Assembly: GCF_000585995.1 (NCBI RefSeq)
Contig: NZ_CP007410.1
Span: forward strand, 4,367,430-4,431,429
Direction: 5' to 3'
DNA: 64,000 nucleotides
DNA from: Pseudomonas brassicacearum
Lineage (GTDB): Bacteria > Pseudomonadota > Gammaproteobacteria > Pseudomonadales > Pseudomonadaceae
The position numbers were made by a program, and so were the translations under genes. Of the stretch, positions 53,626 to 63,421 are shown piece after piece; position 1 is the first letter of the stretch, and each line of letters starts with the position of its first letter. Below the pieces are notes generated by a model, which was not told where the DNA came from, searched no databases, and saw only the letters and a list, made by a program, of their open reading frames with translations.

Positions 53626-55017
53626 ATGAGTGTGATCATTGCCTTGGCAGCCCTCGCGCTGCTGATGGTCGCCGCCTACCGTGGCTACAGCGTTATCCTC
53701 TTTGCCCCCATCGCCGCCCTCGGCGCCGTCCTGCTCACCGACCCTTCCGCCGTCGCCCCTGCGTTCACCGGGGTGTTCATGGAGAAAATGGTCGGCTTCA
53801 TCAAACTGTATTTCCCGGTGTTCCTGCTCGGCGCGGTGTTCGGCAAGCTGATCGAGTTGTCGGGCTTCTCCCGCTCCATCGTTGCCGCGGCGATTCGCTT
53901 GCTGGGGACGCGCCAGGCTATGTTGGTGATCGTGCTGGTTTGCGCCCTACTGACCTATGGCGGCGTGTCGCTGTTTGTGGTGGTGTTCGCGGTCTACCCG
54001 TTTGCCGCCGAGATGTTCCGCCAGAGCAATATTCCCAAGCGCTTGATCCCGGCCACCATCGCCCTGGGTGCGTTCTCGTTCACCATGGACGCCCTGCCCG
54101 GTACGCCGCAAATCCAGAACATCATCCCCAGTACCTTCTTCAACACCACGGCCTGGGCCGCGCCGTGGCTGGGCGTGATCGGTACGATCTTTGTGTTCAG
54201 CCTCGGCATGCTGTTTTTGCAGCGCCAGCGCAACAAGGCCCAGCGCGTGGGTGAAGGCTACGGCACCGAACTGCGCAACGAGCCGGAAACCGCCGAAGAC
54301 ATCAAGCTGCCCAACCCCTGGATCGCTGTTTCGCCGCTGCTGGCGGTGGGGATCATGAACCTGCTGTTCACCCAGTGGATCCCCCAGTGGTATGGCAAGA
54401 CCCATAGCCTGGCACTGCCGGGCATGGCGACACCGGTGACCAGTGACATCGCCAAGCTCACCGCGATCTGGGCCGTGCAGGCGGCGTTGCTGGTGGGCAT
54501 CATCATGGTCCTGCTGTTCGGCTTCCGGGCCATTCGCAGCAAATTGGCCGAAGGCAGCAAGAGCGCGGTGGGTGGTGCATTGCTGGCAGCGATGAACACC
54601 GCTTCGGAATACGGCTTCGGCGCGGTAATCGCCTCGCTGCCGGGCTTCCTGGTACTGGCCGACTGGCTCAAGAACATTCCCAACCCTCTGGTCAACGAAG
54701 CCGTGACCGTCACGCTGCTGGCGGGCATCACCGGCTCCGCGTCGGGCGGCATGAGCATCGCCCTGGCGGCGATGTCCGAAAGCTTCATCAGCGCCGCCCA
54801 CGCCGCGAACATTCCCCTGGAAGTGCTGCACCGCGTCGCCGCCATGGCCAGCGGCGGCATGGACACCCTGCCCCACAACGGCGCGGTGATCACCTTGCTG
54901 GCCGTCACCGGGCTGACCCACCGGGAAGCCTACAAAGACATTTTCTGCATTACGCTGATCAAGACCCTCGCGGTGTTCTTCGTGATCGGTGTGTTCTACG
55001 CCACTGGCATTGTGTGA
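53626..55017 (+). CDS. GntP-family permease, probable 3-hydroxybutyrate/short-chain acid uptake
   Basis: 463 residues with about 12 membrane helices; GGAG lies ahead of the ATG. Motifs include FIKLYFPVFLLGAVFGKLIELSG, LTYGGVSLFVVVFAVYPFAAEMFR, FTMDALPGTPQIQNIIPSTFFNT and ASGGMDTLPHNGAVI, all characteristic of GntP transporters. It corresponds by context to PA2004 beside bdhA. Seven bases separate it from the dehydrogenase gene. Confidence 0.92.
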   Translation: MSVIIALAALALLMVAAYRGYSVILFAPIAALGAVLLTDPSAVAPAFTGVFMEKMVGFIKLYFPVFLLGAVFGKLIELSGFSRSIVAAAIRLLGTRQAMLVIVLVCALLTYGGVSLFVVVFAVYPFAAEMFRQSNIPKRLIPATIALGAFSFTMDALPGTPQIQNIIPSTFFNTTAWAAPWLGVIGTIFVFSLGMLFLQRQRNKAQRVGEGYGTELRNEPETAEDIKLPNPWIAVSPLLAVGIMNLLFTQWIPQWYGKTHSLALPGMATPVTSDIAKLTAIWAVQAALLVGIIMVLLFGFRAIRSKLAEGSKSAVGGALLAAMNTASEYGFGAVIASLPGFLVLADWLKNIPNPLVNEAVTVTLLAGITGSASGGMSIALAAMSESFISAAHAANIPLEVLHRVAAMASGGMDTLPHNGAVITLLAVTGLTHREAYKDIFCITLIKTLAVFFVIGVFYATGIV

Positions 55018-55024
55018 GGTTCCT

Positions 55025-55801
55025 ATGACAACTCCTCTTTCGGGCAAGACCGCCCTGGTCACCGGCTCTACCAGCGGCATCGGCCTGGGCATCGCCTTGA
55101 GCCTGGCCAAGGCCGGTGCCGACCTGATCCTCAACGGCTTCGGCGATGCCTCGACGGTGATCGCCGAGGTGAAACAGTTCGGCGGCAAGGTCGGCCATCA
55201 TCCCGCCGATGTCAGCGACCCGGCGCAGATCGCCGACATGCTCGCCTACGCCGAGCGCGAGTTCGGCGGCGTGGACATCCTGGTGAACAACGCCGGGATC
55301 CAGCACGTGGCCGCCGTGGAAGATTTCCCGGTGGAGCGCTGGGACTCGATCATCGCCATCAACCTGTCCTCGGTGTTCCACGCCACCCGCCTGAGCCTGC
55401 CGGGCATGCGCGCCAAGGGCTGGGGTCGGGTCATCAACGTCGCCTCGGTGCATGGCCAGGTCGGCTCGGTGGGCAAGGCCGCGTATGTCGCGGCCAAGCA
55501 TGGAGTGATCGGCCTGACCAAAGTGGTCGGCCTGGAAACCGCCACCAGCAATGTGACGTGCAATGCCATTTGCCCCGGCTGGGTGCTGACGCCACTGGTG
55601 CAAAAGCAGATCGACGACCGCATTGCCACAGGTGTCGATCCGCAGCAGGCGCAGCATGATCTGCTGGCCGAGAAACAGCCATCCCTGGAGTTCGTCACCC
55701 CGCCGCAACTGGGGGAGTTGGTGCTGTTCCTGTGCAGCGAAGCCGGCAGCCAGGTGCGGGGCGCGGCTTGGAATATTGATGGTGGGTGGTTGGCTCAGTA
55801 A
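55025..55801 (+). CDS. bdhA: 3-hydroxybutyrate dehydrogenase
   Basis: ATG 55025 with GAGG five bases upstream; 258 residues. Short-chain dehydrogenase motifs are TGSTSGIGLGIA, NNAGIQ, and the catalytic Ser/Tyr/Lys (VASVHGQVGSVGKAAYVAAKHG). The C-terminal CPGWVLTPLVQKQIDDR is typical of (R)-3-hydroxybutyrate dehydrogenases. It oxidises 3-hydroxybutyrate to acetoacetate with NAD+, feeding the ligase downstream. Confidence 0.95.
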   Translation: MTTPLSGKTALVTGSTSGIGLGIALSLAKAGADLILNGFGDASTVIAEVKQFGGKVGHHPADVSDPAQIADMLAYAEREFGGVDILVNNAGIQHVAAVEDFPVERWDSIIAINLSSVFHATRLSLPGMRAKGWGRVINVASVHGQVGSVGKAAYVAAKHGVIGLTKVVGLETATSNVTCNAICPGWVLTPLVQKQIDDRIATGVDPQQAQHDLLAEKQPSLEFVTPPQLGELVLFLCSEAGSQVRGAAWNIDGGWLAQ

Positions 55802-55830
55802 CACCGCCCTACTCTGGCGGACGCGCCTTG

Positions 55831-55921
55831 TGTGGCGAGGGAGCTTGCTCCCGCTCGGCTGCGCAGCGGCCGCCTATTGGGACTGCTACGCCGTCCAGCG
55901 GGAGCAAGCTCCCTCGCCACA
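55831..55921. repeat. REP pair (GTGGCGAGGG class)
   Basis: TGTGGCGAGGGAGCTTGCTC and its complement GAGCAAGCTCCCTCGCCACA bracket a GC-rich centre between bdhA and the acetoacetyl-CoA synthetase gene. It may reduce readthrough between them. Confidence 0.9.
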
Positions 55922-55976
55922 AGAAGCACCTTGTGCTGCAATGCTTGTAAGCCCCATAAAAACAAGAGGCCCTCCC

Positions 55977-57932
55977 ATGTCCGACATCCTCTGGCAACCC
56001 AGCCCCGAACGCATCGCCCAGTCGCGCATGAACGCCTTTCGCCGGTTCGTCAACGCACGGCATCACCTGCAACTGAGCGACTATCCGGCCCTGCACGCCT
56101 GGAGCATCGACCAGCGCGTAGCTTTCTGGCAGGCCATCGTCGACTTTTTCGAGATCCACTTTCACCAAGCACCCAGCGAGGTCCTGGTGGAAGGCCCGCA
56201 GATGCCCAGCGCCCAGTGGTTCCCGGGGGCGACCCTGAACTTCGCCGAACACCTGTTGCGCCGCCGCGACGAAGCCGTGGCGGTGGTCGCCATCGATGAA
56301 AACGGCGGCCAGGAACAACTGACCTGGGCCGAGCTCGCCGCCCACGTTGCCGGCCTGCAAAAAAGCCTGCAAGCCGCTGGCGTCAGCCAGGGCGACCGGG
56401 TGGCCGCGTGCATGCCCAACACCTGGCAGACGCTGGTGGGTATGCTCGCCACCACCAGCCTGGGGGCCATCTGGTCGTGCTCGTCGCCGGACTTCGGCAC
56501 CCAGGGCGTCATCGACCGCTTCGGCCAGATCGAGCCCAAGGTGCTGATCACCTGCGCCGGTTACCGCTACGCCGGCAAGGTCATCGACCAGCGGGCCAAG
56601 GTCAATGAAATCCTCGAGCGGCTGCCGTCGTTGCAGCAGTTGATCGTGCTGCCCTATGCCCAGCCTGATGCACGTTCGGATGATTTCAGGACCCCAGCCA
56701 GCGTCGCGCTATGGGGTGACTTCTACCAAAGCGGCGGCGAACCGCAATTCATCGGTGTGCCCTTCGATCATCCGCTGTACATCCTCTACTCCAGCGGCAC
56801 CACCGGCGTGCCGAAGTGCATCGTCCATGGCACCGGCGGCGTGTTGCTGCAACACGTCAAGGAACATGGCCTGCACGTCGACCTCGGCCCCGAGGATCGC
56901 TTGTTCTACTACACCACGTGCGGCTGGATGATGTGGAACTGGCTGGTGTCGGCCCTCGCCGTGGGCAGTGCGGTGGTGCTCTACGACGGCTCACCGTTTC
57001 ATCCCGGCCCCGAGCGCCTGCTGGACCTGATCGACCAGCAGCGCATCAGCGTGTTTGGCACCAGTCCCAAATACCTCGCCGCCCTGGAAAGCCAGGGCCT
57101 GAAACCGCGACAAACCCATGACCTGGGCAGCCTGAAAACCCTCTTGTCCACCGGCTCGGCCCTGGCGCCCCACTGCTACGATTACGTGTACCGCGACTTC
57201 AAGGCCGACATTTGTTTGGCCTCGATGTCCGGCGGTACCGACATTGTGTCGTGCTTCGTCAACGGCAACCCGCTGGCACCAGTGCGCCGGGGCGAGATGC
57301 AAGGCAAGAGCCTGGGCATGGCGGTGCAGGTCTGGAATGAAGCCGGCCAAGCGGTCATCGGCGAGAAAGGCGAGCTGGTGTGCACCCGGCACTTCCCGGC
57401 GATGCCCATTGGCCTGTGGAACGATCCTCACCAGGAAAAGCTCCGTGCCTCCTACTTCGCCCAGTTCCCCGGCGTGTGGGCCCAAGGTGATTACGCCGAA
57501 GAGCTGCCCCACGGCGGCCTGTTGATCCATGGACGCTCCGACGCCGTGCTCAACCCCGGTGGCGTGCGCATCGGCACAGCGGAAATCTATCGGCAGGTGG
57601 AGAAGGTCGAGCAGGTGCTGGACAGCGTCGCCATCGGCCAGCAATGGCAGGGCGATGTGCGGGTGGTGCTGTTCGTGCGTCTACGCGAGGGCGTGACGCT
57701 GGACGAGGCGTTGGCGCAGCAAATCCGCCAGGTCATCCGCGCCAACACCACTCCACGGCATGTACCGGCAAAGATCCTGGCGGTCAGCGATATTCCGCGG
57801 ACCATCAGCGGCAAGGTGGTCGAGTTGGCGGTGCGCAACGTGGTGCATGGCGAAGGGGTGAAAAACACTGATGCGCTGGCCAATCCGGAAGCGTTGGAGC
57901 AGTTTCGGGATCGGCCGGAGCTGGCTACCTGA
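55977..57932 (+). CDS. Acetoacetate-CoA ligase
   Basis: ATG 55977 (GAGG seven bases upstream) gives 651 residues, the usual length for acetoacetyl-CoA synthetases. ANL motifs: the phosphate-binding loop YSSGTTGVPKCIVH, the LWNDPHQEKLRASYF region, GDYAEELPHGGLLIHGRSDAVLNPGGVRIG, and the catalytic Lys in RTISGKVVEL. It activates acetoacetate made by BdhA for thiolase, completing hydroxybutyrate use. Confidence 0.95.
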   Translation: MSDILWQPSPERIAQSRMNAFRRFVNARHHLQLSDYPALHAWSIDQRVAFWQAIVDFFEIHFHQAPSEVLVEGPQMPSAQWFPGATLNFAEHLLRRRDEAVAVVAIDENGGQEQLTWAELAAHVAGLQKSLQAAGVSQGDRVAACMPNTWQTLVGMLATTSLGAIWSCSSPDFGTQGVIDRFGQIEPKVLITCAGYRYAGKVIDQRAKVNEILERLPSLQQLIVLPYAQPDARSDDFRTPASVALWGDFYQSGGEPQFIGVPFDHPLYILYSSGTTGVPKCIVHGTGGVLLQHVKEHGLHVDLGPEDRLFYYTTCGWMMWNWLVSALAVGSAVVLYDGSPFHPGPERLLDLIDQQRISVFGTSPKYLAALESQGLKPRQTHDLGSLKTLLSTGSALAPHCYDYVYRDFKADICLASMSGGTDIVSCFVNGNPLAPVRRGEMQGKSLGMAVQVWNEAGQAVIGEKGELVCTRHFPAMPIGLWNDPHQEKLRASYFAQFPGVWAQGDYAEELPHGGLLIHGRSDAVLNPGGVRIGTAEIYRQVEKVEQVLDSVAIGQQWQGDVRVVLFVRLREGVTLDEALAQQIRQVIRANTTPRHVPAKILAVSDIPRTISGKVVELAVRNVVHGEGVKNTDALANPEALEQFRDRPELAT

Positions 57933-57962
57933 CGCTGGCTATCTGTTGGCCATGAGGGCCTC

Positions 57963-58054
57963 TTCGCGAGCAAGCTCGCTCCCACAAGGGGTCGGCTGTG
58001 AACACAGAAATTGCAGTCACCCTAGAACCCTGTGGGAGCGAGCTTGCTCGCGAT
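57963..58054. repeat. REP pair (TCGCGAGCAAGC class)
   Basis: TTCGCGAGCAAGCTCGCTCC and GGAGCGAGCTTGCTCGCGA are inverted over a 44-base spacer, between the convergent ligase and pilU-like genes. Confidence 0.9.
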
Positions 58055-58083
58055 GAACGATAACGCGGTCTGACTTTGAATGA

Positions 58084-59199
58084 TCAATCCACCAACCCCC
58101 ACTCCCCCGCCGCCGGGTCAGGTGGAGGCGCCGCGCCCGACTCGGCATGCAACTTCAAACGCAAGCGCAAGTTGTTCGCCGAGTCGGCGTTTTTCAAGGC
58201 TTCTTCCTCGTCGATCGCCCCCTCTACCACCAGGTTGAACAAGGCCTGGTCGAAGCTTTGCATGCCCAGCTCCTCTGACTTTTCCATAATCCCCTTGAGT
58301 TCGCCGAGCTCGTTGCGCCGGATCAAATCGGCCACCGTGGGCGAGCCCAGCATGACCTCCACCGCCGCCCGGCGCTGGCCGGTACGGGTGCGCACCAGGC
58401 GCTGGGAGACAAAGGCCTTGAGGTTGTTGCCCAGGTCATTGAGCAACTGCGGCCGGCGCTCTTCCGGGAAGAAGTTGATCACCCGATCCAGGGCCTGGTT
58501 GGCGTTATGGGCATGCAGCGTGGAAATCACCAGGTGCCCGGTGTCGGCGAAGGACAGCGCGTGTTCCATGGTTTCGCGATCACGGATCTCGCCGATCAGC
58601 ACCACGTCCGGCGCCTGGCGCAAGGTGTTCTTCAAGGCGGCATGAAAACTGCGGGTGTCGACACCGACTTCCCGCTGATTGATGATTGATTTCTTGTGCC
58701 GATGGATATACTCCACCGGGTCTTCGATGGTGATGATGTGGCCGCTGCTGTTGCGATTGCGGTAATCGATCAGTGCCGCCAGGGACGTCGACTTGCCCGA
58801 GCCTGTCGCGCCAACGAACAGCATCAGCCCCTGTTTCTGCATAATGGTGTCCAGCAATACCCGCGGCAGCTTCAGGTCTTCGAAGCGCGGAATGTCCAGC
58901 TTGACGTTGCGTATCACCATGGACACGTCGTTGCGCTGCTTGAAAATATTCACCCGGAACCGCCCGACACCGGCCATGGAGATCGCCAGGTTCATTTCCA
59001 GTTCCCGATCGAACTCAAGGCGCTGTTCGGCGTCCATCAAAGACTCGGCGAGCCCGGCAATGTCGCCGACCTTGAATGCCTGGTTACCCAAGGGCTTGAG
59101 CACGCCCTCGAAACGCGCGCACGGTGGCGCGCCGGTGGACATGTAGAGGTCGGAGCCATCCTGGCTCGCCAGGATTCGCAACAAGGGATCGATTTCCAT
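58084..59199 (-). CDS. pilU: PilT/PilU-family type IV pilus retraction ATPase (PilU-like)
   Basis: 371 residues; GGAAG nine bases before the ATG. Walker A is GATGSGKSTSLAALI, the Asp box is IITIEDPVEYIH, Walker B is DVVLIGEIRDRETMEHALSFADTGHL and the His box STLHAHNANQALDRV. NRNSSGHIITIEDP, LRQAPDVVLIGE and the extended C-terminus are closer to PilU than to PilT (about 344 residues). PilU assists PilT in retraction; no pilT is beside it, so it may be an extra paralogue. Confidence 0.85.
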   Translation of the reverse strand: MEIDPLLRILASQDGSDLYMSTGAPPCARFEGVLKPLGNQAFKVGDIAGLAESLMDAEQRLEFDRELEMNLAISMAGVGRFRVNIFKQRNDVSMVIRNVKLDIPRFEDLKLPRVLLDTIMQKQGLMLFVGATGSGKSTSLAALIDYRNRNSSGHIITIEDPVEYIHRHKKSIINQREVGVDTRSFHAALKNTLRQAPDVVLIGEIRDRETMEHALSFADTGHLVISTLHAHNANQALDRVINFFPEERRPQLLNDLGNNLKAFVSQRLVRTRTGQRRAAVEVMLGSPTVADLIRRNELGELKGIMEKSEELGMQSFDQALFNLVVEGAIDEEEALKNADSANNLRLRLKLHAESGAAPPPDPAAGEWGLVD

Positions 59200-59331
59200 G
59201 GACTGAAACTTCCGCGAGACATCAATTGAAACAAGCTGACCTGAGCATGAAACCTTTCAGACCAACCCGCGCATACCTGCTTCAGAGGATAGTAGACGCC
59301 GAGGCAGTGACACGACTTCCAGGGGGCCACT

Positions 59332-61869
59332 ATGAACGCAACACCCTCCGGCAGCGACATACAGCACCTGATTGCCCGATTGGACTGGGCCTCCAGCCCG
59401 CTGGGCGCTGCCGAAACCTGGCCGCAAAGCCTGCGCACCGCCGTGGACATCGTGCTCCACTCGCCGATGCCGATGGCCTTGCTGTGGGGCCCCCAACTGA
59501 TCCATTTCTACAACGACGCCTTTGCCCGATTGGCCGGCGACAAGCATCCGCAGGCGTTTGGTCAGCCGACCCACACAGCCTGGCCCGAACTCAGGGACAC
59601 CAGCGCACCGATTTATCGCAGCGTGTTGCAAGGCCGCACGCACAGCAGCCGCGATCAACAATGGCGCCTGCCCTTCGCCGGCCGCCTCTGCGACCTGTGG
59701 CTCGACCTCACCTACAGCCCCGTGCACGACGAAAGCGGTAGCGTCGCCGGCATCCTGGTCACTGCCCTGGAAACCAGCGAGCGGCGCCGACTCGCCCTGG
59801 AGTTCGAACGGCGCTCCGAGGCCAGCCTCAAGGCCCAGCACGAAAGCGAAGAGCGCCTGCAACTGGCCCTGGCCGCCACGGATGCGTTGGGCACCTGGGA
59901 TTGGGACATCAGCGAAGACCGCTTCATTGCCGACGAGCATTTCGCCCTGCTGCATGGCGTCGATCCGAGCCTGTCGCGCCAGTTGCCCATCAGCGCCTAT
60001 CTTGAGGGCGTGCACCCCGAAGACCGGGCGATGATCGCCCGCAGCATCAAGCACTGCATCACCCACGGCACCGAATATGCCGAGGAGTACCGTTTGCTGC
60101 AGCCCGACGGCGAGCTGCGCTGGGTGTTCGTGCGCGGGCGTTGCTACAAGGATCGCCATGGCCGGCCCAAGCGTTTTCTCGGCGCAGCCCTGGACCTGAC
60201 CGAGCGCAAGCACACCGAGCAGGCCTTGCGCCAGAGCCAGACCGAGCTGCAACTGATCATCAATGCCATGCCGATCCTCATCAGTTATGTGGATCGCGAA
60301 GAGCGTTTCCGGCTGAACAACAGCGCCTACCTGGACTGGTACGGCCTGACGCCTGAGGAACTCTATGGCAAGACCGTCCGCGAAGTGCTCGGCGAGCAGG
60401 CCTACGCGGCTCGCGCCGAACAGATCGCCGGCGCCCTGGCCGGCAAGCCCTGCAGCTTCGCCGTGCAGTCGGATCATCGCGACGGTCGCCCACGCCATGC
60501 ACTGATCAACTACCTGCCCCGCCACGGGTCGGACGGTGCGGTGAACGGTTTCTATATCTTTGTGATCGACGAAACCGAACGCAAGAAAACCGAGGAAGCC
60601 CTGCGTAACCTCAACGAAACCCTGGAAGAGCGAGTCATCGCCCGTACCCAGCAACTGGCCGAAGCCAACCAACGGTTGCAAAGCGAGATGTTCGAACGCG
60701 AGCGCGCCGAAGAAGCCCTGCGCCATGCCCAGAAAATGGAAGCCGTGGGCCAGCTCACAGGCGGCATTGCCCATGACTTCAACAACATGCTCACGGGCAT
60801 TCTCGGCAGCCTCGATCTGATCCAGCGCTACATCGCCAACGGTCGCGCCGCCGAGATAGGTCGCTTCACCGAAGCAGCGGTGTCCTCGGCCAATCGCGCC
60901 GCCGCCCTCACCCATCGACTGCTGGCATTCTCCCGACGCCAGTCGTTGGACCGCAAACCCATGGACCCCAATCAGCTGGTGCACTCACTCGAAGATTTGC
61001 TGAGCCGCACCACCGGCGATCACATCGTGCTGCGGCTGCAACTGGCCGATGAGCTCTGGCCGGTGAGTACCGATGTCAGCCAGTTGGAAAACGCCTTGCT
61101 CAACCTGGTGATCAACGCCCGGGACGCCATGCCCGATGGTGGTGAACTGACCATCGAAACCGCCAATGTCTACCTCGACGGCAATGACATCAACACCCTG
61201 GAACCGGTGAAGGCCGGGGACTACGTGATGATTGCCGTCAGCGACAATGGCAGCGGCATGACGCCCTCCGTGCTGGCAAAGGCCTTCGATCCGTTCTTCA
61301 CCACCAAGCCCATCGGCCAGGGCACCGGCCTGGGGCTCTCGATGATCTACGGGTTTGCCCAGCAGTCCGGTGGGCACCTCAACCTGGACAGTGTGCCAGG
61401 CCAGGGCACCCGGGTGCAGTTGTACCTGCCACGGCTGCACGTCGCGCCCACCGAACAGCCGGCGGCGTCAGTGGCTGTCGACGCGCCCGCGGCGATCGCC
61501 GGGGAAACCGTGTTGCTGGTGGAAGACGAACCGGCGGTGCGCATGCTGATACTCGATCTGCTGCATGCCCTGGGCTATACCGCCCTTCAAGCCCAGGATG
61601 CCAAGTCGGCCCTACCCCTGCTGGAGTCGGACCAGCGCATCGACTTGCTGGTAACCGACGTCGGTCTGCCGGGCATGAATGGCCGGCAACTGGCGGAGAT
61701 CGCCCGCCAGCACCGGCCCGACCTGAAAGTGCTGTTCATGACCGGTTATGCGCAAAAAGCCGCCGAACGCCAGGGGTTCCTCGACCAGGGCATGGACCTG
61801 GTCGCCAAGCCTTTCACCCTCGATCTGCTGGCGACCAAGATTCGGACGATGATCAACCATGGCCCCTGA
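59332..61869 (+). CDS. PAS hybrid sensor histidine kinase
   Basis: 845 residues without membrane helices. The N-terminal sensory domain ([35 protein letters not shown]) is followed by two PAS domains (about 180-300 and 305-415) and a coiled coil (about 420-465). The HisKA region [21 protein letters not shown] carries the phospho-His. HATPase motifs are [22 protein letters not shown] and [17 protein letters not shown]-terminal receiver has [11 protein letters not shown] and [13 protein letters not shown] (phospho-Asp). The stimulus and partner regulator are unknown. Confidence 0.93.
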   Translation: MNATPSGSDIQHLIARLDWASSPLGAAETWPQSLRTAVDIVLHSPMPMALLWGPQLIHFYNDAFARLAGDKHPQAFGQPTHTAWPELRDTSAPIYRSVLQGRTHSSRDQQWRLPFAGRLCDLWLDLTYSPVHDESGSVAGILVTALETSERRRLALEFERRSEASLKAQHESEERLQLALAATDALGTWDWDISEDRFIADEHFALLHGVDPSLSRQLPISAYLEGVHPEDRAMIARSIKHCITHGTEYAEEYRLLQPDGELRWVFVRGRCYKDRHGRPKRFLGAALDLTERKHTEQALRQSQTELQLIINAMPILISYVDREERFRLNNSAYLDWYGLTPEELYGKTVREVLGEQAYAARAEQIAGALAGKPCSFAVQSDHRDGRPRHALINYLPRHGSDGAVNGFYIFVIDETERKKTEEALRNLNETLEERVIARTQQLAEANQRLQSEMFERERAEEALRHAQKMEAVGQLTGGIAHDFNNMLTGILGSLDLIQRYIANGRAAEIGRFTEAAVSSANRAAALTHRLLAFSRRQSLDRKPMDPNQLVHSLEDLLSRTTGDHIVLRLQLADELWPVSTDVSQLENALLNLVINARDAMPDGGELTIETANVYLDGNDINTLEPVKAGDYVMIAVSDNGSGMTPSVLAKAFDPFFTTKPIGQGTGLGLSMIYGFAQQSGGHLNLDSVPGQGTRVQLYLPRLHVAPTEQPAASVAVDAPAAIAGETVLLVEDEPAVRMLILDLLHALGYTALQAQDAKSALPLLESDQRIDLLVTDVGLPGMNGRQLAEIARQHRPDLKVLFMTGYAQKAAERQGFLDQGMDLVAKPFTLDLLATKIRTMINHGP

Positions 61870-61914
61870 CTTGAGGCATAATCCCCAGCCCGTTACGTTC
61901 AGGTCCGCGCTGCA

Positions 61915-62190
61915 ATGAAAGCCCAAGCCCGCCATATCCTGGTGAAAACCGCCGAAGAAGCCGAACAGCTCAAGCAACGCATTGCCAAGGGCGAAGCCTT
62001 CGATGTGCTCGCCAAGAAGTACTCCACCTGCCCCTCCGGCAAACGCGGCGGCGACCTGGGTGAAGTGCGGCCGGGGCAAATGGTTGGCGCGATCGATGCA
62101 GTGATCTTCAAGAAGCCGCTGCGGGTGGTGCATGGGCCGATCAAGAGCAAGTTCGGCTATCACCTGGTGCAGGTGTTTTATCGGGATTGA
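61915..62190 (+). CDS. Parvulin-type peptidyl-prolyl isomerase (second copy)
   Basis: 91 residues: ARHILVKTAEEAEQLKQRIAKGEAFDVLAKKYSTCPSGKRGGDLGEVRPGQMV and VHGPIKSKFGYHLVQVFY. It shares fold and size with the parvulin at 42959 but is more basic. It starts 45 bases after the histidine kinase gene. The ribosome-binding site is weak. Confidence 0.93.
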   Translation: MKAQARHILVKTAEEAEQLKQRIAKGEAFDVLAKKYSTCPSGKRGGDLGEVRPGQMVGAIDAVIFKKPLRVVHGPIKSKFGYHLVQVFYRD

Positions 62191-62220
62191 AAAATGGTGG
62201 TGTGCTGCGAACACCATCCC

Positions 62221-62318
62221 TGTGGCGAGGGAGCTTGCTCCCGCTGGCCTGCGAAGCAGGCCCCAACAAACAGAAACGGCTGCTGCGCAGCCGAGCGGGA
62301 GCAAGCTCCCTCGCCACA
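62221..62318. repeat. REP pair (GTGGCGAGGG class)
   Basis: TGTGGCGAGGGAGCTTGCTC and the complement GAGCAAGCTCCCTCGCCACA surround a GCTGCTGCGCAGC-type centre, between the convergent parvulin and kdgK genes. Confidence 0.9.
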
Positions 62319-62342
62319 GGACACATCCAACTTTCGGTATAG

Positions 62343-63266
62343 TCAGTCCTTGGGCATCAACGCCCCCGGCACCTGGATCACCCGGCTCGCCAACAAATGC
62401 CCCGCCTCGGCCGCCTCCTGCGGGCTGCCACCCAGCAAGCGGCTCGCCAGGTACGCAGCACTGAATGAATCTCCCGCCGCCGTTGTGTCCACCACGCGCT
62501 CGACCCGTTGAGCGGGAATTTCATAAGACACGCCATCGCAACGAATCAGACACGCCTCGGCGCCGCGCTTGAGCACCACTTCCGGCGTACCGAATTGCGC
62601 ATAGGCGGCGAACACCGCCTCACTGTCGGCATAGCCGAACAGCGCCTGCTCGTCGTCCACCGTCAACAGCGCCAGTTCCACGTAAGGCAGAACGCTGCGA
62701 TAGACCGCGCGGGCCGCTTCGACTGATGCCCAGAGCCTGGGTCGGTAGTTGTTGTCGAACACCACCTGAGCCCCGCGCCGGCGCGCTTCGATCAAGGTTT
62801 CGATGAGTTTGCCCCGGCCCTGTTCGCCGAGTACCGCCAGGGTCACGCCGCTGAAATACAGCACATCGTAATCCAGCAACGCAGCCAGGATCGGCCCGGC
62901 GGCCGGGGTGGTAAAGCAATCGCGCACCGCCGCCTCGTTGCGCCAGTACAAAAACCGCCGCTCCCCCGCCGCATCGGTCTGGATGCAATACAAACCCGGC
63001 AAGCGGCCGGGTAAACGCTGAACCCGTTCCAGGCCGATGTTTTCCGCTGCCCAGCTTTGGCACATGGCATCGCTGAAACTGTCGTCGCCCAGGGCGGTGA
63101 CATAATCCACCGAGCCGCTGTCACCCAAGGCCCGGGCCAGGTACACCGCGGTGTTCAGGGTGTCGCCGCCGAAGCTTTGCAGCAGGCTGCCGTCGACGCG
63201 TTGTTGCAGTTCGATCATGCATTCGCCGATCAGGGCGATGCGGGGTTTTGGGTTGGGTGTACTCAT
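62343..63266 (-). CDS. kdgK: 2-dehydro-3-deoxygluconokinase (KDG kinase)
   Basis: 307 residues of the PfkB sugar-kinase family. IALIGECMIEL and FGGDTLNTAVYLARAL form the N-terminal PfkB signature region. VVFDNNYRPRLWAS is typical of KdgK, and the anion-hole signature with catalytic Asp is VVDTTAAGDSFSAAYLA. It phosphorylates 2-keto-3-deoxygluconate in the Entner-Doudoroff branch. A REP pair lies on each side. Confidence 0.94.
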   Translation of the reverse strand: MSTPNPKPRIALIGECMIELQQRVDGSLLQSFGGDTLNTAVYLARALGDSGSVDYVTALGDDSFSDAMCQSWAAENIGLERVQRLPGRLPGLYCIQTDAAGERRFLYWRNEAAVRDCFTTPAAGPILAALLDYDVLYFSGVTLAVLGEQGRGKLIETLIEARRRGAQVVFDNNYRPRLWASVEAARAVYRSVLPYVELALLTVDDEQALFGYADSEAVFAAYAQFGTPEVVLKRGAEACLIRCDGVSYEIPAQRVERVVDTTAAGDSFSAAYLASRLLGGSPQEAAEAGHLLASRVIQVPGALMPKD

Positions 63267-63304
63267 AGATGATCCTGGGATTTCGGTGGTGTTTTACAGG
63301 CCGT

Positions 63305-63400
63305 CTTCGCGAGCAAGCTCGCTCCCACAGGGGGATTTTTGGCGAACACAAACTCTGTGTTCAGACCTGTCCAAATGTGGGAGCGAGCTTGCTCGCGATA
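63305..63400. repeat. REP pair (TCGCGAGCAAGC class)
   Basis: TTCGCGAGCAAGCTCGCTCC and GGAGCGAGCTTGCTCGCGA form an inverted pair between kdgK and the deaminase gene. Confidence 0.9.
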
Positions 63401-63421
63401 GCCGCGACGCGGTCTTAAGCC

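Noticed and set aside
53947..55188. 413-codon minus-strand frame
   Set aside because: Antisense to the GntP permease and bdhA, with Gln/His/Arg-rich low-complexity content.
59257..60984. 575-codon minus-strand frame
   Set aside because: It lies wholly opposite the histidine kinase, whose PAS, HisKA and ATPase motifs are clear. The antisense translation is repetitive and has no domain; GC-rich codon bias creates it.
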